Source: Microbacterium arborescens
GTDB lineage: Bacteria; Actinomycetota; Actinomycetes; Actinomycetales; Microbacteriaceae
Assembly: GCF_030369635.1 (NCBI RefSeq)
Contig: NZ_CP128474.1
Span: 992,001 to 1,056,000 of the forward strand
Reading direction: 5' to 3'
Length of the DNA: 64,000 bases
Part shown: piece by piece, positions 8,736 to 16,732 of the stretch
Position numbering within the stretch: position 1 is the stretch's first letter
Layout: the number at the start of each line of letters is the position of its first letter
Translations under genes and position numbers: made by a program
The notes under the pieces: model-generated
What the model saw: the letters and a program-made list of their open reading frames with translations, nothing else
What the model was told of the DNA's origin: nothing
The model's database searches: none

Positions 8736-10853
8736 GTGGCTCAGAGCATTTACATCACGTCCGCAGAAGGCCATTCCGCGAAGTCGATCATCGCGCTCGG
8801 GGTGCTCGAGGCGTTCAGTCGCGTCGCGCCACGCATCGGTGTCTTCCGGCCGATCGCGCGGTCGACGGACGAGCGCGACTACGTGCTCGAGATGCTGCTC
8901 GACCATGACGGCGTCGACCTGGCGTACGACGAGTGCATCGGCGTCACCTACGACGACATGCGCCGCGACCCCGACGGTGCTCTCTCGCGCATCGTCGAGC
9001 GGTACAAGTCGGTCGAGGCCAAATGCGACGCCGTCGTCATCATGGGCAGCGACTACACGGATGTCGGCTCCCCGGCCGAGCTGAGCTACAACGGCCGCAT
9101 CGCGGTGAACCTCGGGGCGCCGGTGCTGTTGGTCCTCGGCGGCCGCGCGGGCCAGGGCAGCGGCGAGAAGCTCGGATCCGCGCCGGCGCGCACTCCCGAC
9201 GAGATGGGACAGATCGCATCGCTGGCCGTTTCGGAGCTGCGCGATGACCGCGCCGAGCTCTTCGCCGTCGTCGCCAACCGCGCGGATGGCGATCGTCTCG
9301 ACGAGATCGTCGAGGCCGTGCGCGACGCCGTGCCGCAGAACGTCCCGGTGTGGGCTGTGCCGGAGGACCGTTTCCTCGTCTCACCGTCGGTGAGCACCGT
9401 CCTCGCCGCCGTCGAGGGCTCGCTCGTGAAGGGCGACGCCGATCTTCTCGGTCGCGAGGTGCTGGGCGTCGTCATCGGCGCGATGTCGATGGTCAACGTG
9501 CTGCCGCGCCTCAGCGAGCGATCGGTCGTGGTCATCCCCTCCGACCGCGCCGAGGTGCTCCTGGCGACGCTGCTCGCGCACGGATCGGGAACCTTCCCGT
9601 CGCTGTCCGCGATCGTCATCAACGGCGGCTTCCCGCTGCCCGAGGCCGTCGACCGGCTGATCGACGGCGTGGGCGAGACGTTGCCGATCATCGCGACCGA
9701 TCTCGACACCTACGAGACCGCGGCGCGCATCATGGGCACCCGTGGCCGCCTCGCGGCCGATTCGCGTCGCCACTACGAGGCCGCTGCCGCCCTCTTCGAG
9801 CGGCACATCGACACCAACGAGCTCACCGAAGCGCTGGGGCTGGCCCGCTCGACCGTCGTGACGCCGCTGATGTTCGCGTACGGACTCGTCGAGCGCGCCC
9901 GCACCGATCGCCGCCGCATCGTCCTGCCCGAGGCCGACGATGACCGGGTGCTGCACGCGGCGTCGATCGTCCTGGCCCGCGGCATCGCCGACATCACCCT
10001 GCTGGGTGAAGAGATCGAGGTGCGCTCGCGCGCGCTCGAGCTGGGGCTCGACCTGCGGGGGGCCGAGATCCTGTCGCCCTTCGACGCCGTCCACGTCGAC
10101 AAGTTCGCGCGCGAGTACGAGCGCCTCCGCGCGCACAAGGGGATGACGTACGGTCAGGCCGCCGACGCGGTCACCGACGTGTCGTACTTCGGAACGCTCA
10201 TGGTCCACCTCGGACTGGCCGACGGCATGGTCTCGGGTGCAGCCCACACGACCGCGCACACCATCCGCCCGGCCTTCGAGATCATCAAGACCAAGCCGGG
10301 CGTCTCGGTCGTCTCGAGCGTCTTCCTGATGGCGCTCGCCGACCGTGTCCTCGTCTACGGCGACTGCGCCGTCATCCCCGACCCCACGAGCGAGCAGCTC
10401 GCCGACATCGCCGTCTCCTCGGCCGAGACGGCGCGTCAATTCGGCATCGAGCCCCGCGTGGCGATGCTGTCGTACTCGACGGGGGAGTCGGGTTCGGGCG
10501 CCGATGTCGACAAGGTGCGGGCGGCGACCGCCCTCGTCCGCGAGCGCGCCCCCGAGCTGCTCGTCGAGGGGCCCATCCAGTACGACGCCGCCACGGACGC
10601 GGCCGTCGCCGCGAAGAAGATGCCCGGGTCGTCCGTCGCCGGCAAGGCGACGGTGTTCGTCTTCCCCGATCTGAACACGGGCAACAACACCTACAAGGCC
10701 GTGCAGCGCTCGGCCGGAGCCGTGGCGATCGGTCCGGTGCTGCAGGGCCTGAACAAGCCGATCAACGACCTCTCCCGCGGAGCCCTCGTCGAAGACATCG
10801 TCAACACGATCGCCATCACGGCGATCCAGGCCCAGGGAGGGGCATCCGCATGA
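8736..10853 (+). CDS. pta: Phosphate acetyltransferase
   Basis: Pta reversibly converts acetyl-CoA and phosphate to acetyl-phosphate and CoA. The 705-residue product is the long form. It has an N-terminal P-loop/BioD-like domain (ITSAEGHSAKSIIALGVLEA), a DRTGG domain in the middle, and the C-terminal PTA_PTB catalytic domain from about residue 385 (RIVLPEADDDRVLHAA, GLADGMVSGAAHTTAHTIRP, MLSYSTGESGSG, VFVFPDLNTGNNTYKAVQR). The GTG start is fixed by the -10 box 6 nt upstream. It overlaps ackA by 4 nt (ATGA), so the two enzymes are translationally coupled and form the acetate/acetyl-phosphate node used in overflow metabolism or acetate uptake. Confidence 0.97.
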   Translation: MAQSIYITSAEGHSAKSIIALGVLEAFSRVAPRIGVFRPIARSTDERDYVLEMLLDHDGVDLAYDECIGVTYDDMRRDPDGALSRIVERYKSVEAKCDAVVIMGSDYTDVGSPAELSYNGRIAVNLGAPVLLVLGGRAGQGSGEKLGSAPARTPDEMGQIASLAVSELRDDRAELFAVVANRADGDRLDEIVEAVRDAVPQNVPVWAVPEDRFLVSPSVSTVLAAVEGSLVKGDADLLGREVLGVVIGAMSMVNVLPRLSERSVVVIPSDRAEVLLATLLAHGSGTFPSLSAIVINGGFPLPEAVDRLIDGVGETLPIIATDLDTYETAARIMGTRGRLAADSRRHYEAAAALFERHIDTNELTEALGLARSTVVTPLMFAYGLVERARTDRRRIVLPEADDDRVLHAASIVLARGIADITLLGEEIEVRSRALELGLDLRGAEILSPFDAVHVDKFAREYERLRAHKGMTYGQAADAVTDVSYFGTLMVHLGLADGMVSGAAHTTAHTIRPAFEIIKTKPGVSVVSSVFLMALADRVLVYGDCAVIPDPTSEQLADIAVSSAETARQFGIEPRVAMLSYSTGESGSGADVDKVRAATALVRERAPELLVEGPIQYDAATDAAVAAKKMPGSSVAGKATVFVFPDLNTGNNTYKAVQRSAGAVAIGPVLQGLNKPINDLSRGALVEDIVNTIAITAIQAQGGASA

Positions 10854-12079
10854 GCATCGTGCTCGTCATCAACAGCGGCTCGTCGTCGTTCAAGTACCAG
10901 TTGATCGACGCCGAGACCGGTATCCCTCATGCTTCGGGCCTCGTCGAGCGCATCGGGCAGGAGCAGGGCCGGGTCAAGCACACCGTGTTCTTCCCGCCGG
11001 CCGTTGCCGGTGAACCCGCCGTCACGGCGACTGATGCCACCTTCGAGCGCGAGCTGCCCATCGAGGACCACACCGCCGGGTTCCAGCTCATGCTCGACGC
11101 CTTCGCCGAGCACGGCCCGTCGCTGGAGCAGCATCCGCCCGTCGCCGTCGGCCACCGCGTCGTCCACGGCGGCGCGCGGTTCTTCGAGCCCACGCTGATC
11201 ACGCCGCTGGTCGAGATCAACATCGATGAGCTCGCGGTGCTGGCGCCCCTGCACAACCCCGGCGCCCTGCAAGGCATCCGTGCGGCGAAGGCCGCCTTCG
11301 CCGACCTGCCGCACGTCGCGGTGTTCGACACCGCGTTCCATCAGACGATGCCGCCCGCCGCGTACACCTACGCGATCGACACGGCGCTCGCCGAGGCTCA
11401 CCGTGTGCGCCGCTACGGCTTCCACGGCACCTCCCACAAGTTCGTCTCGGAGGCGGCCGCGGCGCACCTCGGACGCTCCCTTGCCGAGCTGCGGCAGATC
11501 GTGTTCCACCTGGGCAACGGTGCATCCGTCACGGCGATCGACGGCGGTCGCTCGGTCGACACGTCGATGGGGATGACGCCGCTGGAGGGCCTCGTCATGG
11601 GCACCCGCTCGGGTGACATCGACCCGGCCGTCATCTTCCACCTGGCCCGCCGCGCCGAGATGACCATCCCGCAGCTCGACGACCTCCTCAACAAGCGCAG
11701 CGGCATGCTCGGCCTCGCCGGGGTGTCCGACATGCGCGACATCGAGGACGGCGTCGCGCGCGGCGACGAGGCCGCCACCCTCGCGTTCGAGGTGTACGCG
11801 CACCGGCTGCGCGCCTATGCCGGCGCGTACCTCGCGGTGCTCGGCGGGGTCGACGTCATCTCGTTCACGGCGGGCGTGGGTGAGAACTCGCCCCAGGTGC
11901 GGGCCGCGGCCCTCGAGACGCTCAGGTTCGCCGGGGTCGAGATCGATGCCGCGCGCAACGAACAGCGCGGGCGCGGCATCCGACGGATCTCCACCGACAC
12001 CTCGCGGGTCGAGGTCCTCGTCGTGCCGACGAACGAGGAGCTCGAGATCGCCCGACAGACCATCGCCGTGACGGTGTGA
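10850..12079 (+). CDS. ackA: Acetate kinase
   Basis: AckA interconverts acetyl-phosphate plus ADP with acetate plus ATP. The 409-residue length is normal for the family. Signature segments are the phosphate-binding VINSGSSSFKYQL near residue 6, the VGHRVVHGG motif, FDTAFHQTMPP, RRYGFHGTSHKFV, HLGNGASVTAI and GGVDVISFTAGVGENSP. Together these define the ASKHA-fold acetate/propionate kinases. The ATG start overlaps the pta stop (ATGA). The protein is cytoplasmic. Nothing in the coding sequence is unusual. Confidence 0.97.
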   Translation: MSIVLVINSGSSSFKYQLIDAETGIPHASGLVERIGQEQGRVKHTVFFPPAVAGEPAVTATDATFERELPIEDHTAGFQLMLDAFAEHGPSLEQHPPVAVGHRVVHGGARFFEPTLITPLVEINIDELAVLAPLHNPGALQGIRAAKAAFADLPHVAVFDTAFHQTMPPAAYTYAIDTALAEAHRVRRYGFHGTSHKFVSEAAAAHLGRSLAELRQIVFHLGNGASVTAIDGGRSVDTSMGMTPLEGLVMGTRSGDIDPAVIFHLARRAEMTIPQLDDLLNKRSGMLGLAGVSDMRDIEDGVARGDEAATLAFEVYAHRLRAYAGAYLAVLGGVDVISFTAGVGENSPQVRAAALETLRFAGVEIDAARNEQRGRGIRRISTDTSRVEVLVVPTNEELEIARQTIAVTV

Positions 12080-12092
12080 CGCTCCGACTCAT

Positions 12093-12098
12093 TACGCT
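12093..12098 (+). promoter_or_regulatory. -10 box of leaderless HAD/GH65 operon
   Basis: TACGCT ends exactly 6 nt before the GTG at 12105. It shows that the HAD gene has its own promoter after ackA. Confidence 0.5.
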
Positions 12099-12104
12099 GG
12101 TTCC

Positions 12105-12833
12105 GTGACCTCGGCTCAGCTTCCCGACCTGACCGCCTACGACGGCGTGCTGTTCGACCTCGACGGCGTGCTCACCCCGACCGCCGACGTGCACATGCAC
12201 GCCTGGCAGACGATGTTCACCGAGCTGTTCACGGCCTGGGGCATCACCCCGGAGTACACCGCGGACGACTACTTCCGTCATCTCGACGGCAAGAAGCGCT
12301 ACGACGGTGTCGCGAGCCTGCTGCGCTCGCGCGACGTCGAGGTGCCGTGGGGCGACCCGAGCGACGATCCGTCGGCCGACACCATCTGCGGCATCGGCAA
12401 CCGCAAGAACGCCGTGTTCGAGCGAGTCCTGCGCTCCGAGGGCATCGCGCCGTATCCGGGATCGCTCGCCCTGGTCGACAAGCTCCAGGCGGCCGGGGTC
12501 CCCATCGCGGTCGTGTCGAGCTCGAAGAACGCTCGCGAGGTCCTCGCCGTCGCGGGCCTGCTCGAGCGATTCCCCGTCATCATGGACGGCGTCATCGCCG
12601 AGGAGCGTCACCTCCCCTCGAAGCCCGCGCCCGACGTCTTCCTCGAGGGTGCGCGCATGCTCGGCGTCGACCCGGCTCGTTCGGTGGCGATCGAAGACGC
12701 CCACTCGGGTGTCGAGTCGGCCGTCGCGGCAGGCTACGCTCTCGTGGTCGGCGTCGATCGCGGCGCCGGCGCCGACGCGCTCCGCGCACTCGGAGCCCAT
12801 GTCGTCGTCGACGATCTCGACGCTTTCGTCTGA
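12105..12833 (+). CDS. HAD-family beta-phosphoglucomutase-like enzyme
   Basis: This 242-residue cytoplasmic HAD hydrolase has motif I FDLDGVLTPTADVHMHAWQ (nucleophile and acid Asp pair), motif II SSSKNAREVL, the motif III lysine in LPSKPAPDVFLEGARML and motif IV EDAHSGVESA. Helical cap residues lie between motifs I and II. This pattern matches beta-phosphoglucomutase and the related sugar-phosphate phosphatases. The gene sits 64 nt before a GH65 disaccharide phosphorylase, the classic partner. The phosphorylase would release beta-glucose-1-phosphate and this enzyme would convert it to glucose-6-phosphate. A sugar-phosphatase role is possible, because motif I has P rather than the usual D/T after VLT. 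Confidence 0.85.
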   Translation: MTSAQLPDLTAYDGVLFDLDGVLTPTADVHMHAWQTMFTELFTAWGITPEYTADDYFRHLDGKKRYDGVASLLRSRDVEVPWGDPSDDPSADTICGIGNRKNAVFERVLRSEGIAPYPGSLALVDKLQAAGVPIAVVSSSKNAREVLAVAGLLERFPVIMDGVIAEERHLPSKPAPDVFLEGARMLGVDPARSVAIEDAHSGVESAVAAGYALVVGVDRGAGADALRALGAHVVVDDLDAFV

Positions 12834-12897
12834 CCACGTCAACACCCGCCCTCATCGCCCGCCTCCAGCGGCGGGGCCCGTTCTCCGGAAGGCCCTC

Positions 12898-15477
12898 ATG
12901 ATCGATCGCGATCGCTTCCCCGTCGACCCCTGGCGCCTCGTCGAGAAGAGGTTCTCCGTCGAGGACATCGGCGTGACCGAGACGCTGTTCGCCGTCGGCA
13001 ACGGCTACCTCGGGTTGCGCGGCAACCACCCCGAGGGGCGGTACGCGCACGAGCACGGCACCTTCGTCAACGGGTTCCACGAGATCTTCCCGATCCGTCA
13101 CGCCGAACAGGCCTTCGGCTTCGCCGAGGTGGGGCAGACGATCATCAACGCGCCCGACGCGAAGGTCCTGCGCGTCTACGTCGACGATGAGCCGCTCTCC
13201 CTCGACGTCGCCGACATCCGCGACTACGAGCGGGTGCTCGACATGCGCACCGGCGTGCTCACCCGCAAGCTCCTGTGGGTGACCCCGAGCGGCAAGGAGG
13301 TGCAGGTCGACTTCGAGCGCCTCGTCTCCTTCGAGCAGAGGCACCTGGCGATCATGCGCCTGACGATCACGGTGCTCAACTCCGACGCCCCGGTCTCGGT
13401 GAGCAGCCAGATCGTCAACCGTCAGGACGGCGAGGACGTCTACGGGGGCTCGGCTCCGGGCCGTGGCGGGGCCGGCTTCGATCCGCGCAAGACCGAGAAG
13501 ATCGAGGAGCGCGTCCTGCAGCCCCAGGAGTACTGGCAGGACGAGGACGGCCGGTCGGTCCTGTCGTACAAGTCCACCAACTCGGGCATGACGGTGTCAG
13601 TCGTCGCCGACCACCTCGTCGAGACTGAGAACGAGTACTCCTCTCGTCGGCTCATCGAGCCCGACATCGCCAAGAACGTCTTCCGGGTGAACGCGCGGCA
13701 GGGCGTGCCCGTCACCGTCACCAAGCTCGTGAGCTACCACACGTCGCGAGGGGTGCCGGCGCGCGAGCTCGTCGAGCGGGGCCGTCGTGTGCTCGATCGC
13801 GTCCGCGAAGAGGGCGTCGAGGTGCAGTTCGAGCGGCAGGCGGCGTGGTGCGCCGACTTCTGGCGCCGCTCCGACGTCCGCATCGGCGGTCACGAGGATC
13901 TTCAGCAGGCGACGCGCTGGTGCCTGTTCCAGCTCGCGCAGGCGGCCGCTCGCGCCGACGGTCAGGGTGTGCCCGCCAAGGGCGTCACCGGCTCGGGCTA
14001 CAGCGGCCACTACTTCTGGGACACCGAGGTCTATGTGCTGCCGTTCCTGGCGTACACGACGCCGCTGTGGGCCCGCAATGCCCTCCGGATGCGTTACCTC
14101 ATGCTGCCCGCCGCGCGCCGCCGCGCCCGCCAGCTCAACGAAGCCGGCGCCCTGTTCCCGTGGCGCACGATCAACGGCGAAGAGGCATCGGCCTACTACG
14201 CCGCAGGCACCGCGCAGTACCACATCAACGCCGACGTGAGTTTCGCCCTCGCGAAGTACGTGCGCGCGACCGGTGACGTCGATTTCCTCTACCGCGAGGC
14301 GGTCGACATCGCGGTCGAGACAGCGCGGCTGTGGTCGACGCTGGGGTTCTGGCGATTCGGTGAGGACGGCGACGCCGAGTCGTTCCACATCCACGGCGTG
14401 ACCGGACCCGACGAGTATACGACCGTCGTCAACGACAACCTCTTCACGAATGTGATGGCACGCTTCAACCTGCGCTTCGCGGCGCGCACCGTGCGCGACA
14501 TGGCCGAAGAGGCGCCCGAGGCGTACCGTGCACTGATCGAGCGACTCGACCTCGACCCCGCGGAGGCCGACGGGTGGGAGCGGGCGGCCGAGGCGCTGCT
14601 CATCCCGTTCAGCGAGTCGCTGCGCATCCATCCGCAGGACGCGGTGTTCCTCGACCGCGAGGTGTGGGATCTCGAGAACACCCCCGACAGCCAGCGCCCG
14701 CTGCTGCTGCACTTCCACCCGCTCGTCATCTACCGCTACCAGGTGCTCAAGCAGGCCGACGTCGTGCTCGCACTCTTCCTCCAGGGGAACCACTTCACCG
14801 ACGAGGAGAAGCTCGCCGATTTCGAGTACTACGACCCGCTCACGACCGGTGACTCGACCCTGTCGGGTGTCGTGCAGTCGATCCTCGCGGCCGAGGTCGG
14901 ATACCAGGACCTTGCTCTGGAGTACTTCCTCGAGTCGATCTACGTCGACCTCGGCGACCTTCACAGCAACGCATCGGACGGCGTGCACGTCGCCTCCGCG
15001 GGTGGAGTGTGGACGGCTCTCGTGTCGGGCTTCGGCGGCATGCGCGACCACTACGGCGCCCTCAGCTTCGACCCGCGCCTGCCGCGCGACTGGCCGTCCC
15101 TGGAGTACACGCTGCACTGGCAGGGAACGCGCCTGGACATCACGCTGACGGCCGACGCGATGACGGTCGCTGCGGGTCCCGGAGACGCGGTCGAGTTCTC
15201 GGTGCGCGGCCGCGAGATGCGGGTCGCGGGAGGCGAGACGGTGCGCATTCCCCTCGCGGGGCAGGGACCGTTGCTGTCGGGCCGTCCGTCGCTGCGCCAG
15301 CTCGCGCAATCGCGGCGCGAGGACGGGTCGCTGCTGTCGGCCTCGATCCCCGACTCGACGGTCACGACGTCCATCCCGACGGTGACCACCGACGTGCCCG
15401 TCATCACCGGCGAAGTCCCGGTCGTCGAGGACTACGCGCAGTCGTTCGCCGACGAGCAGGTGCGCACCGACTCCTGA
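12898..15477 (+). CDS. Glycoside hydrolase family 65 disaccharide phosphorylase
   Basis: This 859-residue protein has the GH65 layout: an N-terminal beta-sandwich (FSVEDIGVTETLFAVGNGYL, residues about 15-270), a linker, the (alpha/alpha)6 catalytic barrel (SGYSGHYFWDTEVYVLPFLAY) and a C-terminal beta domain. The general acid Glu is E506 in HGVTGPDEYTT, and the phosphate/sugar-binding loop LHSNASDGVHVASAGG is present. The family phosphorolyses maltose, trehalose, kojibiose or nigerose to beta-glucose-1-phosphate and glucose. The paired upstream mutase supports phosphorolysis rather than hydrolysis. The ATG is the only sensible start. The last ~50 residues form an unusual Thr/Val/Pro-rich tail that the family does not need. 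The exact disaccharide is undetermined. Confidence 0.93.
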   Translation: MIDRDRFPVDPWRLVEKRFSVEDIGVTETLFAVGNGYLGLRGNHPEGRYAHEHGTFVNGFHEIFPIRHAEQAFGFAEVGQTIINAPDAKVLRVYVDDEPLSLDVADIRDYERVLDMRTGVLTRKLLWVTPSGKEVQVDFERLVSFEQRHLAIMRLTITVLNSDAPVSVSSQIVNRQDGEDVYGGSAPGRGGAGFDPRKTEKIEERVLQPQEYWQDEDGRSVLSYKSTNSGMTVSVVADHLVETENEYSSRRLIEPDIAKNVFRVNARQGVPVTVTKLVSYHTSRGVPARELVERGRRVLDRVREEGVEVQFERQAAWCADFWRRSDVRIGGHEDLQQATRWCLFQLAQAAARADGQGVPAKGVTGSGYSGHYFWDTEVYVLPFLAYTTPLWARNALRMRYLMLPAARRRARQLNEAGALFPWRTINGEEASAYYAAGTAQYHINADVSFALAKYVRATGDVDFLYREAVDIAVETARLWSTLGFWRFGEDGDAESFHIHGVTGPDEYTTVVNDNLFTNVMARFNLRFAARTVRDMAEEAPEAYRALIERLDLDPAEADGWERAAEALLIPFSESLRIHPQDAVFLDREVWDLENTPDSQRPLLLHFHPLVIYRYQVLKQADVVLALFLQGNHFTDEEKLADFEYYDPLTTGDSTLSGVVQSILAAEVGYQDLALEYFLESIYVDLGDLHSNASDGVHVASAGGVWTALVSGFGGMRDHYGALSFDPRLPRDWPSLEYTLHWQGTRLDITLTADAMTVAAGPGDAVEFSVRGREMRVAGGETVRIPLAGQGPLLSGRPSLRQLAQSRREDGSLLSASIPDSTVTTSIPTVTTDVPVITGEVPVVEDYAQSFADEQVRTDS

Positions 15478-15509
15478 CACCCGCCCGGGCGCTCCTCGCT
15501 TCGGGCGCG

Positions 15510-16643
15510 TCAGGCCCGCGCGACGGCCTCGCGCGGTCCGGCGGCCGAGAACGTCGCGTCGGTCATGATCGCCCGCACGGCGTCACGACCGGCGCGATTG
15601 GCTCCCACCGTCGACTGCGACGGGCCGTAACCGATGAGGAAGAGCCGCGGCTCGTCGATCGCGCGCCCGTTGGCGACCCGGATGCCGCCCGCGGCGGTGC
15701 GCAGGCCCAGGGTTGCCAGGTGCGGGATGTCGGCTCGGAAGCCCGTCGCCCACAGGATCGCGTCGGCACGTTCGAACCGGCCGTCGGGCATGCGCACACC
15801 GCCCGGCTCGATCCGCTCGAACATCGGATGCCGCACGAGCACGCCCCGCTGCTGCGCCGACTCCGCCCAGCGGTTCCAGTGCAGTCCGGTGACCGAGATG
15901 ACGCTGCCGGGCGGGAGGCCACGCCGCACGCGCTCCTCGACTCCGGCGATCGCTGCGATGCGCGCGGCGGTGTCGAAGCCGCCGGCATCCCAGCGCAGTT
16001 CGTCGCGTGTCACCCAGAGAGTGTCGGCGACGCGCGAGATCTCATCGAGCAGCTGGATGGCCGAGATGCCGGCCCCGACGATGATGACGCGCTGCCCGGC
16101 GAAGTTGCCGGCCGAGACGTAGTCGTGCACGTGCAACTGCCGCCCGGTGAACGTCTCGGCGCCGGGGTAGTGCGGCCAGAACGGACGTCGCCACGTGCCC
16201 GTCGCGTTGATCACCCATCGCGTCGACCAGACACCGGTGTCGGTGACCACCCGCAGGCGTCCGCGCGGGTCGGCGTCTTCGCGTTCGACGCGGTGGACCT
16301 CGACGGGACGGCGGACCCGGAGGTCGAAGCGGCGCTCGTACTCGTCGAAGTAGGCGGGCAGAACGGCACGTGCCGGAGCGCGTGGATCGGCCGGCGGCAC
16401 GGCGAAGCCGGGAAGCTCGTGGATGCCGTTGACGGTCTCCATCCGCAGCGACTCCCAGCGATGCTGCCAGGCCCCGCCCGGAGCGGACTCGGCGTCGAGG
16501 ACGACGAACGACCGGCCGGATGCCTGGGAGAGGATGTCGCCGGGCGCGGCCGGGACGAACCCGCGCCGCCGCAGATGGTATGCCGCCGACAGCCCCGCCT
16601 GCCCGGCGCCGATGACGACGACGTCGACGTGTGCGGCTTCCAT
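15510..16643 (-). CDS. FMO-like NAD(P)/FAD-dependent oxidoreductase
   Basis: This 377-residue flavoprotein has two Rossmann dinucleotide motifs, FAD-binding GAGQAGLSAAYHL near residue 12 and NADPH-binding VGAGISAIQLL near 190. Between them lies the FMO-identifying segment FTGRQLHVHDY. The layout is that of the small CzcO/YdiV-like flavin-containing monooxygenases, which add oxygen to S, N or carbonyl groups or act as NAD(P)H oxidases. A third motif (ILWATGFRADIPHL) is the usual C-terminal ATG/D motif. It is monocistronic and converges on the GH65 gene. The substrate is unknown. Confidence 0.88.
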   Translation of the reverse strand: MEAAHVDVVVIGAGQAGLSAAYHLRRRGFVPAAPGDILSQASGRSFVVLDAESAPGGAWQHRWESLRMETVNGIHELPGFAVPPADPRAPARAVLPAYFDEYERRFDLRVRRPVEVHRVEREDADPRGRLRVVTDTGVWSTRWVINATGTWRRPFWPHYPGAETFTGRQLHVHDYVSAGNFAGQRVIIVGAGISAIQLLDEISRVADTLWVTRDELRWDAGGFDTAARIAAIAGVEERVRRGLPPGSVISVTGLHWNRWAESAQQRGVLVRHPMFERIEPGGVRMPDGRFERADAILWATGFRADIPHLATLGLRTAAGGIRVANGRAIDEPRLFLIGYGPSQSTVGANRAGRDAVRAIMTDATFSAAGPREAVARA

Positions 16644-16720
16644 GCCCCGTGCAACCGCACACGGGCACGCGCTGTTCCCGCCGTGTGGATGCCGACAGGG
16701 CCGGTGTCAGCGGTACGCCG

Positions 16721-16726
16721 TAGTCT
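16721..16726 (+). promoter_or_regulatory. -10 box of leaderless dnaX
   Basis: TAGTCT ends exactly 6 nt before the GTG start of dnaX. Confidence 0.55.
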
Positions 16727-16732
16727 GTCTGG

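Noticed and set aside
13597..15480. A 627-codon antisense frame in the GH65 gene
   Set aside because: No domain motifs and no ribosome binding site. The GH65 frame on the plus strand is unambiguous.
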